Notes under the pieces: model-generated
What the model saw: the letters and a program-made list of their open reading frames with translations, nothing else
The model's database searches: none
What the model was told of the DNA's origin: nothing
Translations under genes and position numbers: made by a program
NCBI RefSeq assembly: GCF_012396505.1
Contig: NZ_JAAXPN010000007.1
Coordinates: 1 to 64,000, forward strand
DNA from: Periweissella fabalis
GTDB taxonomy: Bacteria; Bacillota; Bacilli; Lactobacillales; Lactobacillaceae
Length of the DNA stretch: 64,000 bases
Direction of reading: 5' to 3'
Part shown: in pieces, positions 35,143 to 44,635 of the stretch
Position numbering within the stretch: the stretch's first letter is position 1
Layout of the letters: the number at the start of each line of letters is the position of its first letter

Positions 35143-36360
35143 TTACAACAACTCGGCAAAAATATCCTCGTCCGGATTCAAATAATTTTCACCAGGCTTA
35201 ATAGTCACAATTTTTGTGGCTGCTAAAGCACGTTCCATTAAACCTTCAACGTCAATTAATTCTTCAAATTGGCGAGCCTTTTCTAAATTAGGGCGTGTTT
35301 TGGGTGATGGTGGTGCAAAAATTGTACAACAATCTTCAAATGGCATAATTGATAGATCAAAAGTACCTATTTCTTCAGCCACTTTAATAATTTCAGTTTT
35401 ATCCATTGAAACTACAGGCCGAATAACCGGCATTGTTGTTACATCGTTAATTGCCATCATTGATTCCATTGTTTGTGATGCAACTTGCCCTAATGCTTCA
35501 CCATTAAAAATTGCCATTCCACCACGCTTTTCAGCCATGGCAACACTTAAACGTAACATCAATCGACGTTGAACCGTCATTAAATATCCTTCTGGAACTT
35601 TCTCTTTAATTGTTTCTTGAATTTCAGTAAATGGAATTTGAATAAACTTGATTGCTCCAACTGATTGCGAAAGCACTTCAGTCAATTGCTTAGATTTAGC
35701 TAAGGCTTGCTCAGTTGTGTATGGAGGGCTAAAGAAGTGAATCATTTCCATATCAACTCCACGTTTCATACCAAGATACGCCGCAACTGGTGAATCAATT
35801 CCACCAGAAAGCATCATCATCCCCTTACCAGCTGTTCCAACTGGAAAACCACCAGCACCTTTAATCGTTTCACATGAAATGAAAATACCATTTTGCCGAA
35901 CATCGACTAAAATTTCAATATCTGGATTTTTAACATCAACCGTTAAATCTGGAAAAGCCTCGTATACAGCACTACCCACCTCTCGGTTGATAGCATTCGT
36001 ATCCATTGAAAATTCTTTATCAGAGCGCTTAGTACTAACTTTAAAAGTCATTCCTGGCTTTACTTGTTCTTGCATCATTTCAATAGCTGCTGCATATACG
36101 GCATCAATTTCTTTTCGCAATTGTACTACTGGTGAAAATGTTTGAATCCCAAAAATAAGCTTTAATCGCTTCATAATTGGTTCCGGATCGGTTCCATTTA
36201 AAACGACATGCATTCGATCACGCTTAGGGTAAACATGTACCTCTGGAAAATCATGCAAAGCACGCATTGTATTTGAGCCCAAGCGATTGATAAAATCTTT
36301 AATATTTTTACCTTTTGTTGACAGTTCACCATAGCGAACCATAATTTCTGTATATTCCAA
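35143..36360 (-). CDS. thiI: tRNA 4-thiouridine synthetase ThiI
   Basis: A 405-residue enzyme that inserts sulfur at U8 of tRNA, using persulfide from the neighbouring cysteine desulfurase. Domains: NFLD/THUMP (about 1-165, [10 protein letters not shown] near 10) and PP-loop ATPase ([17 protein letters not shown], about 184-200). It lacks a C-terminal rhodanese domain, as is usual in Firmicutes. The start is TTG, with AAGAGG upstream; an ATG seven codons later lies inside the conserved N-terminal motif and is less likely. It lies 24 bases after the desulfurase gene. Confidence 0.95.
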   Translation of the reverse strand: MEYTEIMVRYGELSTKGKNIKDFINRLGSNTMRALHDFPEVHVYPKRDRMHVVLNGTDPEPIMKRLKLIFGIQTFSPVVQLRKEIDAVYAAAIEMMQEQVKPGMTFKVSTKRSDKEFSMDTNAINREVGSAVYEAFPDLTVDVKNPDIEILVDVRQNGIFISCETIKGAGGFPVGTAGKGMMMLSGGIDSPVAAYLGMKRGVDMEMIHFFSPPYTTEQALAKSKQLTEVLSQSVGAIKFIQIPFTEIQETIKEKVPEGYLMTVQRRLMLRLSVAMAEKRGGMAIFNGEALGQVASQTMESMMAINDVTTMPVIRPVVSMDKTEIIKVAEEIGTFDLSIMPFEDCCTIFAPPSPKTRPNLEKARQFEELIDVEGLMERALAATKIVTIKPGENYLNPDEDIFAELL

Positions 36361-36384
36361 AGTATACCTCTTTCTAATTGACTT

Positions 36385-37536
36385 TTATTTAGTCATGATC
36401 TTACCAAAGCCAGCATATATACTATCAAAAGCGCGATTAAATGCTTGTGCTTCAGCAATGGTATTAGTTGCATCAAGAGACACACGGACAGCTGATGTTG
36501 CTAACTTTTCTGGTGTATGCATTGCCATCAATGTACCTGATACTTGTTCTTTTTTTGAAGAACAAGCTGACGTTGTTGAAATGTAAATATCCTGCTCTTC
36601 AAAAGCATGTACAATCGTTTCTCCCCGAACACCAGCTATTGCAAATGTTAAAATATGTGGTGCAAAATGTTCATCCATTCCAGAAAAAATTGTAATATTT
36701 GGTTGATCTTTAATATGCTCAATAATGATCTTACGAACTGCTTGTTCTTGTTGATTTTTACTTTGTTCGTTAGTTGTGACGATCCGTAATGCTTTAGCCA
36801 TTGCAGCAATTGCAGGGACATTTTCAGTACCTGAGCGTAAATTACTTTCTTGCCCACCACCTGACATTAATGGTGCTATTTTTTTACCAGCTTTCATATA
36901 AATAAAGCCAGTCCCACGTGGTGCATGAAATTTATGCCCTGAAAAAGTTGCAAAATCTACTCGAGGATTTAAAACTAAATCCCAAAGACCCTTCCCAACT
37001 GCTTGGACAGCATCAACGTGAAAATGAATTTTAGGATAGTCAGCTAAAACCGCACCAATTTCATCAAGTGGTTGAATTGAACCGACTTCATTGTTTACGG
37101 CCATAACTGATACTAAAATTGTATCTGGACGAATCGCAGCAGCAACATCATCGGCACTAACACGACCAGACTTATCAACTGGTAAATATGTTACTTCATA
37201 GCCTAACTGTTCAAGTTGCTGCATTGTATTAATTACAGCTGGGTGCTCAATTTGGGTAGTAATTAAATGCTTACCAAAATCACGTTTGGCTATTGCTGTC
37301 CCTTTTATTACCCAGTTATCACCTTCCGTACCACCTGAGGTAAAGAAGATTTCATGCTTTTTCACACCTAAAATATCGGCAATTTGTTGGCGTGATTGAC
37401 TTAATAACTTATCGGCCTTTTCACCAAAATTATGCAATGAACTTGGATTGCCCCAAATACTTTGCGAAACTTTCGTATAGGTCTCTAAAACTGAAGCATC
37501 AGCTTGCGTTGTTGCTGAATTATCAAAATAAATCAT
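36385..37536 (-). CDS. Cysteine desulfurase (NifS/IscS family)
   Basis: A 383-residue PLP enzyme that takes sulfur from cysteine. PLP binding: the Lys of SGHKFHAPRG (about residue 200) and HVDAVQAVGK (about 172). The catalytic Cys lies in TTSACSSKKEQVSG (about residue 325), in the long loop typical of NifS/IscS group I. The neighbour thiI implies a role in tRNA 4-thiouridine formation; no iron-sulfur scaffold gene is nearby. It forms a two-gene operon with thiI. Confidence 0.94.
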   Translation of the reverse strand: MIYFDNSATTQADASVLETYTKVSQSIWGNPSSLHNFGEKADKLLSQSRQQIADILGVKKHEIFFTSGGTEGDNWVIKGTAIAKRDFGKHLITTQIEHPAVINTMQQLEQLGYEVTYLPVDKSGRVSADDVAAAIRPDTILVSVMAVNNEVGSIQPLDEIGAVLADYPKIHFHVDAVQAVGKGLWDLVLNPRVDFATFSGHKFHAPRGTGFIYMKAGKKIAPLMSGGGQESNLRSGTENVPAIAAMAKALRIVTTNEQSKNQQEQAVRKIIIEHIKDQPNITIFSGMDEHFAPHILTFAIAGVRGETIVHAFEEQDIYISTTSACSSKKEQVSGTLMAMHTPEKLATSAVRVSLDATNTIAEAQAFNRAFDSIYAGFGKIMTK

Positions 37537-37847
37537 GAATAACTACTTCTTTCTAATTAAAATCGCTGGCTGATTGAAACACTCATTAATAATAAGGAAT
37601 TTTGAAGCGTTTGTGAAGAGCAATGCTCAATAAAACTAGCATTATGAGAAATATTTAGCTCTTTGTAATGAAATATCCTTATTCCACGTATAAGTTACTT
37701 AATTAAAAGTAGTTTATCTAAATAAAAACAAATGAAGGACATCAAAAGTCAAATAACATTTAAAAAGGCACTAAGATACTTCCATGCGTAAAATTTTTTA
37801 GTAGTGTGGCTTAAAGATTGGATTTCGATTGAATTTTTAGTCATAAA

Positions 37848-37880
37848 AATACCCTTAAAGTTAGAAATAACTTTAAGGGT
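37848..37880 (-). terminator. Terminator after the compatible-solute transporter
   Basis: ACCCTTAAAGTT (37851-37862) pairs perfectly with AACTTTAAGGGT (37869-37880), followed by ATTTTTA on the minus strand. Confidence 0.8.
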
Positions 37881-37957
37881 ACATCCTACAACAAGACATC
37901 TGTCATATTGGAAGTATATCGGGCCTTGAAACACATTTTAGCTGTAATTTGCTACTA
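37851..37957 (-). repeat. Interspersed terminator-bearing repeat, copy D
   Basis: Reading the minus strand, TAGTAGCAAATTACAGC, TAAAATGTGTTTCAAGGCCC and GATATACTTCC follow copy A closely (21 of about 25 bases in the core). A hairpin with different arms comes next. It lies 3' of the ABC transporter. Confidence 0.65.
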
Positions 37958-38012
37958 AAAAATAATAATTATGTTAGTGCCTCGTTAATTAGTTTATTAG
38001 CAATATATTTTA

Positions 38013-38975
38013 TTACATATCTTGGAATTCACTAATAAATTTAAAGAGTTGTGCCTTGCTTAATACTTTTAAACCACTATTCTTAGTTGTTATAGTAATT
38101 ACATCATGTTGTGCCAGTAATTTAATTGCTTCACCCACAGTAGAATTTGTATCTAAGTCACCCAGTGGTGTTGAAGTATCTTGATCATCTAAATAACCTA
38201 ATAATTCTAATCGGCTTAAATAAACACCAAAAACATCTTGTGCCATTGAATTAGCAAACATTTCGCTAACAAAAGTATTAGCTGGATTCTTTACAATTTC
38301 CTCAGGCGTATCAACTTGCAGTATTTGTCCATGCCGCATAACAGCAATTCGATCACCTAGACGTAACGCTTCATCCATATCGTGGGTTACAAAGATAATT
38401 GTTGTTCCAAACTGTTGATGTATTTTTTTAACCAACACTTGTAATTGGGACCGTAAAATTGGATCCAAGGCACTGAATGGTTCATCCATCAAAACAACGT
38501 CTTGATTGGCAGCAAAAGCTCGTAAGATACCAATCCGCTGTTGTTCCCCACCAGAAAGTTCATTTGGCATACGATTACGATAATTAACTGGATCTAAATC
38601 AACTTCTCGTAACAGATCATCAACCATTTTGTTTATTTCTGCTTTAGATTGCTTCTTCATCTCTGGTATTAAGCTAATATTTTGAGCAACCGTCATATTA
38701 GGAAACAAGGCTATTTGTTGTAATACATAACCGATTTGCAAACGTAAATCCCGTAATTTATATTCATTAACATTTTTACCTTTGAATAAAACATTCCCTT
38801 CAGTTTGGGTAATTAATTGATTGACCATCTTAAGGGTAGTTGTCTTCCCACTTCCTGATGAACCGACTAAAACTAAAATTTCACCAGCTTGAACATCAAG
38901 TGATAGATTAGATACTACAGTCTTATCTTGATATATCTTAGAAATATTATCTAATTTTATTAAAGTTTCTGTCAT
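38013..38975 (-). CDS. Glycine betaine/carnitine/choline ABC transporter ATPase (OpuCA-like)
   Basis: A 320-residue ATPase of the osmoprotectant uptake family. Walker A GSSGSGKTT (about 38), Q-loop YVLQQIALFPN, signature LSGGEQQR (about 140) and Walker B VVLMDEPFSALDP are present. A C-terminal region (about 250-320) resembles a degenerate CBS tandem, which in OpuA senses ionic strength. It overlaps the permease gene by four bases. The substrate is some quaternary amine; which one cannot be read. Confidence 0.92.
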   Translation of the reverse strand: MTETLIKLDNISKIYQDKTVVSNLSLDVQAGEILVLVGSSGSGKTTTLKMVNQLITQTEGNVLFKGKNVNEYKLRDLRLQIGYVLQQIALFPNMTVAQNISLIPEMKKQSKAEINKMVDDLLREVDLDPVNYRNRMPNELSGGEQQRIGILRAFAANQDVVLMDEPFSALDPILRSQLQVLVKKIHQQFGTTIIFVTHDMDEALRLGDRIAVMRHGQILQVDTPEEIVKNPANTFVSEMFANSMAQDVFGVYLSRLELLGYLDDQDTSTPLGDLDTNSTVGEAIKLLAQHDVITITTKNSGLKVLSKAQLFKFISEFQDM

Positions 38976-40510
38976 TTTTCATTAGCTCCTAACAAGTGAT
39001 GGGTAACTAAGAAGTTACGAGCAACAACAGCTGGTGATTTACCTTTAACGTTAACTTGATAGTTCATTTCACGCATTTCATCATCGGTAATTTTACCAGC
39101 TAAAGCATTTAACGTATCAACAATTTCAGGATTTTCCTTAGCAAAGGTTGCTGAGACTAAAGGTGCCCCTTGATAAACTGGGAACAAGTGATGATTATCT
39201 TTTAATTCTACAAAATTGTATTGGCGAATTTGTGAATCAGTAGAAAAACCATCAATCACATTCACCTTACCGCTCCGTAAAGCTTCATAACGTAAGGCAG
39301 CATCAACTGATTGTGAGGTTACTGATAACCCATATTTTTCTTGTAAGCCTTTATACCCATCTGCTCGATTTAAGAATTCAAGATCAAAACCAGCGTGTAA
39401 TTGCGATTCGATATTACGTAAATCAGAAATATTTTTCAAGTGGTATTTATCAGCAAAAGCTTTAGTAACGATTATTGAATACGTATTGTTATATTTCATT
39501 GGTGGTAAATAATCTAAATCAAATTGGTTTTTCAAATCTTTTTTAGCGTATCCATACAATCGTTCTGGTGAAATGCCAGTATCACGTTGCCCCTTAGGAA
39601 CTTTAACTAAACTTTCCAATACAGTCCCAGTAAATTCTGGATAAATATCAATTTGTTTGGCTTTCAACGCATTAAATAAGAAACTAGTTTGGCCAAAATT
39701 AGGTTTTAAAATAACTTTAGTATTACTATTTTTGGCTTCAATTAATTCTTTATACATATTAATTAAAATATCAGGTTCTGATCCTAATTTACCTGCAATA
39801 GTAATCGTTGTTTGTTTAGGTTGGACCGCTTGATAGATACCATTACCAACTGGAATTGCAACAATTAAAAGTAATGCTAGAATTGAATACCTTAATTTTC
39901 CTTTTTGAAGTACATAAATTAATGCACTAAAAATAATTGCTAATAATGCAGCTGCAATCGCACCAATTATTGTTAGGGTATTATCATTACGATCAATTCC
40001 TAATAATATTAGATTACCTAACCCACCAGCACCTATCAAGGCAGCTAACGTCGCTGTACCAATAATCATGACTAACGCCTGACGAATACCAGCAATAATT
40101 GTTGGTAAAGCAATTGGTAATTGAACCTTGGTTAACTTTTCAAACTTTGTCATCCCAAATGCGTTAGCAGCTTCATCAAGTGATGGATCAATTGATGTCA
40201 AGCCGATATACGTATTTTGAAAAATGGGTAAAATAGCATATACAACTAATGCAATTACTGCTGGCACTTGACCAATTCCGACAAATGGAATCAATAAACC
40301 TAATAGTGCCAAAGAAGGAATTGTTTGTAATACTCCTGCAAATTGAGTAATAACATACGCAATTTTTTTATGATTTAAGACACTAATTGCAATTGGTACA
40401 GCAATTATAATTGCAATTACTAAAGCAACCAATGAAATTTCGATATGCTGTAAAATTGCATTGAACAAATTAAAACGCTCTGAAATTAATGTCTGAATAA
40501 AATGCGACAT
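38972..40510 (-). CDS. Osmoprotectant ABC transporter permease fused to its binding protein
   Basis: A 512-residue fusion protein. The N-terminal half (1-220) has about six membrane helices with the EAA-like loop EAANAFGMTKFEKLTKVQLP. The C-terminal half (about 230-510) is an extracellular OpuAC-type substrate-binding domain (TITIAGKLGSEPDILINMY, then KPNFGQTSF and YPEFTGTVLESLV). Such permease-binding-protein chimeras are common in lactic acid bacteria. It forms a two-gene operon with the ATPase. A weak cre-like sequence (TGTAAGCGTTTCTGA) lies about 35 bases before the ATG. Confidence 0.93.
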   Translation of the reverse strand: MSHFIQTLISERFNLFNAILQHIEISLVALVIAIIIAVPIAISVLNHKKIAYVITQFAGVLQTIPSLALLGLLIPFVGIGQVPAVIALVVYAILPIFQNTYIGLTSIDPSLDEAANAFGMTKFEKLTKVQLPIALPTIIAGIRQALVMIIGTATLAALIGAGGLGNLILLGIDRNDNTLTIIGAIAAALLAIIFSALIYVLQKGKLRYSILALLLIVAIPVGNGIYQAVQPKQTTITIAGKLGSEPDILINMYKELIEAKNSNTKVILKPNFGQTSFLFNALKAKQIDIYPEFTGTVLESLVKVPKGQRDTGISPERLYGYAKKDLKNQFDLDYLPPMKYNNTYSIIVTKAFADKYHLKNISDLRNIESQLHAGFDLEFLNRADGYKGLQEKYGLSVTSQSVDAALRYEALRSGKVNVIDGFSTDSQIRQYNFVELKDNHHLFPVYQGAPLVSATFAKENPEIVDTLNALAGKITDDEMREMNYQVNVKGKSPAVVARNFLVTHHLLGANEK

Positions 40511-40694
40511 TTAATTTTCCCTCCAATTTCTACTCTACTTTCAGAAACGCTTACAAATTAAAAAGTGAATCTTACAGGTATCTATCTTATCAAAAAAAAG
40601 CCCGAAAAGGTATTACAAAATTCTTAATAATAAATTCGTTATGCTAATTTGTAGCTGATAAATAATTTTTAACTATCAACTGCTAATTTTAATA

Positions 40695-41048
40695 TTATAA
40701 AAAGTCTTGGCGAATTGGATTAAAAGAATCTAGTAAACGACTATCAGCTTCCAAAGGAATACAGCCATGTGGATAATTACTAGGAAAATAAATCGAGTCA
40801 CCACACCCTACTATATTTCGCTCAATATGATCTGGATATTGAATCATAAATTCAAATCGACCTTGCAACACAAAAGTCGTTTGTGCATGTTCATGTTGGT
40901 GGCACACAATGTTTGTTCCAATAGGAATGCCATGTTCAAAAACTACTAGGGTGTTCATTAGCCCATCCCCATAAGCCAATACCTTACGAAAACTATTTTC
41001 ATCAATACGTTCTAAACTTAACTCGTTATTATAAAAAAACATCTTCAT
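40695..41048 (-). CDS. Small cupin-domain protein
   Basis: A 117-residue single-domain cupin. The metal-binding pattern is HQHEHAQTTFVLQGRFEF (residues 52-69) and the second motif is GDSIYFPSNYPHGCIPLE (about 84-101). The function is unknown; proteins of this size often act in sugar or small-molecule metabolism. The ribosome binding site is weak (GTAGGG). It appears to be a single-gene unit between the osmoprotectant transporter and the extra gatCA pair. Confidence 0.82.
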   Translation of the reverse strand: MKMFFYNNELSLERIDENSFRKVLAYGDGLMNTLVVFEHGIPIGTNIVCHQHEHAQTTFVLQGRFEFMIQYPDHIERNIVGCGDSIYFPSNYPHGCIPLEADSRLLDSFNPIRQDFL

Positions 41049-41122
41049 ACCCTACTTTCAAATCAATAATCCTTACTATACCACTTTGTATCAAAGTAAA
41101 ATTATTAACCACACGATTATAA

Positions 41123-42574
41123 TTATAATTTAGGATGCTGACTTAATAAATCACTGGCCTGCTCAAATGCATAGGCTAACTGATACACTCGCTCTTCACC
41201 AAAACGGGGACCTATAATTTGTAATCCAACTGGCAGACCTTTTGAAAACCCAGCATTAATTGATAATGCTGGTAAACCAGCAAAATTTGCTGGCGTAACT
41301 AAGATATCAAACATATCGGCTTCAGCTTGGGTTGGTTCTTGATAATTATCACCATAAGCCACAATTGGTGTTGTCGGTCCAATAAGTAAATCATATTTTG
41401 TAAAAGCTTGTTTAAAATCATCATTGATAAGGGTCCTAATCTGAGCCGCTTTACGATATAAACTATGATAATGTTTAGGTACAAGTGCCAGTGTTCCTAA
41501 TAATAGACAGCTTTTAACATTTTCACCCAAGCCCTCTGAGCGGATTGTTGTATAGAAATCTTGTAAAATATCAATATTTTCAGTTCGATACTCACTCGTA
41601 TTTCGATCAAAGTTCGCAAAGTTAAATGCAGCCTCAGCATATGACATCACATACCAGGCACTACGTGCGTATTTAACGTGTGGTAAATGCATCAGCTCAA
41701 CTTGGGTCCCCAGTCCTTCTAACTGCCTGACAGCAGCTAAAATTTGCGTTTTAACGCCTTCTTCAACTCCAGCACTTAAGAATTCTTCTGGTAACCCGAT
41801 TTTTATATTCTTGATACTTTGCGTTAAATTCGCCGTAAAATCTGGAAGTACTTTATGAGAACTAGCATCATCTTGTTCATCAAACCCCGCTATAACATTT
41901 AAAAGTGCAGCATTATCATACACATTACGTGTCAATGGGCCCACTTGGTCTAGTGATGAAGCAAATGCAATTACGCCCGAGCGCGATACCCGTCCATATG
42001 ATGGTTTCATCCCAACAATTCCATTGTAACTAGCTGGTTGTCGTACCGAGCCACCAGTGTCTGAACCTAACGCTGCCAAAACTTGGCCACTAGCAACTGT
42101 CGTACCTGAGCCACCAGATGATCCGCCGGGTAACTTCGATTGGTTCCAAGCATTTCGTGTTACTTGATAAGCAGATGTTTCACTCGTTGAACCCATGGCT
42201 AGTTCATCAAGATTGGTTTTACCAATCATGATTGCACCTGCCTGAGTTAATTTTTTAACAACCGTTGCATCATAACTTGGACGATAGTTTTTTAACATTT
42301 GCGAAGCACCAGTTGTAATAATATCTTTTGTTAAAATATTATCTTTTATTGCCACTGGAATACCACTAAATAAACTATTAGAATCAATTCCTTGATTATC
42401 AATAGTTGCAGCTTGTTTTAAGGCAAGTTCCTTTGTAACCATGATATATGCTTTTAACTTATCATCAGTTGCTGCAATCCGTGCTAATGTTTGCTTAGTT
42501 AGTTCAACTGCACTAATTTTTTTATCAACCAACTGTTGGTGAAGTGTAACTAAATTAGTATCAAAATAGTTCAT
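41123..42574 (-). CDS. Second GatA-like amidase
   Basis: A full-length 483-residue amidase-signature protein, a paralogue of the GatA at 47187-48650 and encoded in the same gatC-gatA order. The catalytic triad is intact: Lys77 (VAIKDN), cis-Ser near 152 (GGSSGGS) and nucleophile Ser176 ([10 protein letters not shown]). GatA makes ammonia from glutamine for tRNA amidation, but no gatB follows. It could swap into GatCAB, use another partner, or be a free amidase. It overlaps the gatC-like gene (TAATG). Divergent from the standard copy but not degraded. Confidence 0.88.
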   Translation of the reverse strand: MNYFDTNLVTLHQQLVDKKISAVELTKQTLARIAATDDKLKAYIMVTKELALKQAATIDNQGIDSNSLFSGIPVAIKDNILTKDIITTGASQMLKNYRPSYDATVVKKLTQAGAIMIGKTNLDELAMGSTSETSAYQVTRNAWNQSKLPGGSSGGSGTTVASGQVLAALGSDTGGSVRQPASYNGIVGMKPSYGRVSRSGVIAFASSLDQVGPLTRNVYDNAALLNVIAGFDEQDDASSHKVLPDFTANLTQSIKNIKIGLPEEFLSAGVEEGVKTQILAAVRQLEGLGTQVELMHLPHVKYARSAWYVMSYAEAAFNFANFDRNTSEYRTENIDILQDFYTTIRSEGLGENVKSCLLLGTLALVPKHYHSLYRKAAQIRTLINDDFKQAFTKYDLLIGPTTPIVAYGDNYQEPTQAEADMFDILVTPANFAGLPALSINAGFSKGLPVGLQIIGPRFGEERVYQLAYAFEQASDLLSQHPKL

Positions 42575-42828
42575 TAATCTTGCTCCTCCAAATTAAAGTA
42601 TGCTGTTGGAATCATCGTTAAGCCAGTATCATTTTGCAGACTAGCATTATCTTCAGCAACAACATATGTTGGTTCAACATCTGTACAATCACAATCAGCA
42701 AAATTTGTCGTTAAATCAAGTAATTCTTGGACATTTTTTTGATATGTATGCAACTCATTAGCATTAAAGCGTAGTAACATTAGATTACCTAATTCCGTAA
42801 TATCTTGTGGCGAAAGTTTTATTACCAT
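42574..42828 (-). CDS. Second, divergent GatC-like subunit
   Basis: An 84-residue protein with the GatC pattern: MVIKLSPQDITELGNLMLLRF, a helical LLDLT core and DCTDVEPTYVV. It is 20 residues shorter than the standard GatC here; the C-terminal segment that wraps round GatA (LLxxAPE...GxIKVP) is reduced to GLTMIPTAYF. The start is the ATG behind GGGG; the codon before it is TTG. It overlaps the gatA-like gene by one base, so the two are translationally coupled. Confidence 0.78.
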   Translation of the reverse strand: MVIKLSPQDITELGNLMLLRFNANELHTYQKNVQELLDLTTNFADCDCTDVEPTYVVAEDNASLQNDTGLTMIPTAYFNLEEQD

Positions 42829-42831
42829 CAA

Positions 42832-43225
42832 ATTATCCCCTTTGATTATAATATTTATTTAATACTACTAATAAATTTATCAAATAAATATATAAGTTAC
42901 CAATATTTAGCTTATTAACAAATACGTTTTTAACCCCAAAAATCAATTCTATAATTTTAATAATAATAGCTATTAATCGTCTTTAATGCCTACTATCCCA
43001 TGAAAAAATGGTTTTAAAATCGTATACAAAAAAGCCCCGGAAAAATAAATTTTCCCTGGGCTTTTTACTTATATTTCTCAATATTATCTACTTTTTTGCA
43101 TGCTTCCGTTATTGTTGTATTTCAAACACAATCAGGAATTAGACGGCATTTTAGAATAGACTTACTTACTGTACAGTGGGTATGTCATAATCCATTATAC
43201 AATGGATGACTTGATAATTTATATG
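42832..43225. other. 394-bp intergenic region
   Basis: This region holds a terminator hairpin at 43029-43066, with a partial copy of the interspersed repeat around it (right module TATATTTCTCAATATTATCT). The rest is AT-rich and probably carries the promoter of the extra gatCA pair. No gene is seen. Confidence 0.5.
43029..43066 (-). terminator. Terminator after rlmD
   Basis: AAAAAGCCCCGGAAAA (43029-43044) pairs with TTTTCCCTGGGCTTTTT (43050-43066) with small mismatches, and T runs occur on both strands. Confidence 0.8.
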
Positions 43226-44596
43226 CTAGTTTTTTTCTAACACAGCAATACTTTCGACGTGGGTTGTTTGTGGGAATTGATCAACTGGTTGAATTGAACC
43301 TTTTACCTCATAACCAAGTTGTTTAAATTCTTCCAAGTCACGAGTTAAAGTAGCTGGGTTACAACTAATGTACACGATTTTCTTAGGTGCCATTTCAACT
43401 GCTGCACTGATTAATTCACCAGTCAAACCTTTACGTGGTGGATCAACAAAGATAACATCTGGCTTCAAGTCAGCTTCCGCCCACTTAACCATTTGTTCTT
43501 CCGCTTTACCAAGGGTGAACTTCACATTTTTAATGTTATTCATATCGGCATTACGTTTTGCATCATCAATCGCTCCTGGCACAATTTCAACACCATATAC
43601 TTGCTTAACTTTTGGCGCAATTGTAAGCGAAATCGTTCCAATTCCTGAATAAGCATCAATAACAATTTCATCACCAGTTAATTCAGCTTTTTCAGCAGCT
43701 AATGTATACAAGTTTTCAGTTGTTTGTGGGTTAACTTGGTAGAATGAATTTGGTCCAATGGCAAACTTTAAGCCAAGTAAGGTATCGAAAATGACTTTGT
43801 TACCCCAAAGGACAACGTTCTTTTCACCTAAAATAACATTTGTTTTGTCTTGGTTAATGTTTTGCATAATTGACTTAACTTCAGGTAAGGCGGCACGAAT
43901 TTCATCAACAATCACTTCTTGCATTGGTAACTTACGTGACTTAGTAACAATTACAATCATCATTTCATGACTGTAGTAACCACGACGAACCATTACTGTA
44001 CGAACAACTCCACGGTGGTTGACTTCATCATAGGCTGCCACGTGGTATTTACGTAAAATATCACGTACCGTGTTAACAGCTTTATCAATTTCTGGATCTT
44101 GAATAAAGTAATCTTCAATTGGCACTAAATTGTGGGAATTACGACGGTAAAAGCCAGTTTCTAACTGGCCTTTAATTTCACGTACTGGTACTTGTGCTTT
44201 ATTACGATAGCCAAATGGATTTTCCATCCCAATTGTTTCAGCAACCGGAATGTCCAAGTGCTGTTTCTTTAACAACGCTTCAATTTGTTGTTGCTTAAAC
44301 TTCAATTGTGCCGGGTATTTTAAATTAGCTAATGGTGCAATCCCAGTTGTAACTAAATCAGCATTAACCTCATTATTACGATTATCTGACTCTACTAAAA
44401 CCTTAATTACTCGTGCAAAAGCATATGAACTAGCCACTTTAGTGATCCCAATCTTAACTGTTTCACCAGGAACAGCATTAGCAACGAAAATTGGGAAATC
44501 CTCAATTTTCGCAACCCCCATACCTAAATATGTAAGGTCGAAGATTTCAACATCAAATTGTTGATTTTTTGAAACAGGTGCGTTTTTCTTACTCAT
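43226..44596 (-). CDS. rlmD: 23S rRNA (uracil-1939 C5)-methyltransferase, RlmD/RumA family
   Basis: A 456-residue SAM-dependent uracil methyltransferase. An N-terminal TRAM domain (about 10-70) precedes the catalytic domain, with DAYSGIGTISLTIA (about 315-328) and FVDPPRKGL (about 382). The catalytic Cys is in YISCNPATLTRDL (about residue 410). In low-GC Gram-positives the family has paralogues (RlmCD), so the exact target (U747, U1939 or both) is uncertain. No iron-sulfur Cys cluster is seen in the TRAM region, which favours the RlmCD type. Confidence 0.92.
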   Translation of the reverse strand: MSKKNAPVSKNQQFDVEIFDLTYLGMGVAKIEDFPIFVANAVPGETVKIGITKVASSYAFARVIKVLVESDNRNNEVNADLVTTGIAPLANLKYPAQLKFKQQQIEALLKKQHLDIPVAETIGMENPFGYRNKAQVPVREIKGQLETGFYRRNSHNLVPIEDYFIQDPEIDKAVNTVRDILRKYHVAAYDEVNHRGVVRTVMVRRGYYSHEMMIVIVTKSRKLPMQEVIVDEIRAALPEVKSIMQNINQDKTNVILGEKNVVLWGNKVIFDTLLGLKFAIGPNSFYQVNPQTTENLYTLAAEKAELTGDEIVIDAYSGIGTISLTIAPKVKQVYGVEIVPGAIDDAKRNADMNNIKNVKFTLGKAEEQMVKWAEADLKPDVIFVDPPRKGLTGELISAAVEMAPKKIVYISCNPATLTRDLEEFKQLGYEVKGSIQPVDQFPQTTHVESIAVLEKN

Positions 44597-44635
44597 AAAA
44601 TATCCTTTTTTTCTACATTTAAATTAACAACATTG

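Larger units (their letters stand above)
37537..38012. other. 476-bp intergenic region
   Basis: This region holds repeat copy D and a terminator hairpin at 37851-37880; otherwise it is AT-rich with no supported gene. The part nearest 37537 should carry the promoter of the desulfurase-thiI operon. A 31-codon ORF at 37752-37844 looks accidental. Confidence 0.5.

Noticed and set aside
37749-37934. Minus-strand ORF of 61 codons, or 31 from an internal ATG
   Set aside because: It spans repeat copy D and its terminator. The only Shine-Dalgarno-like bases are part of the hairpin arm.
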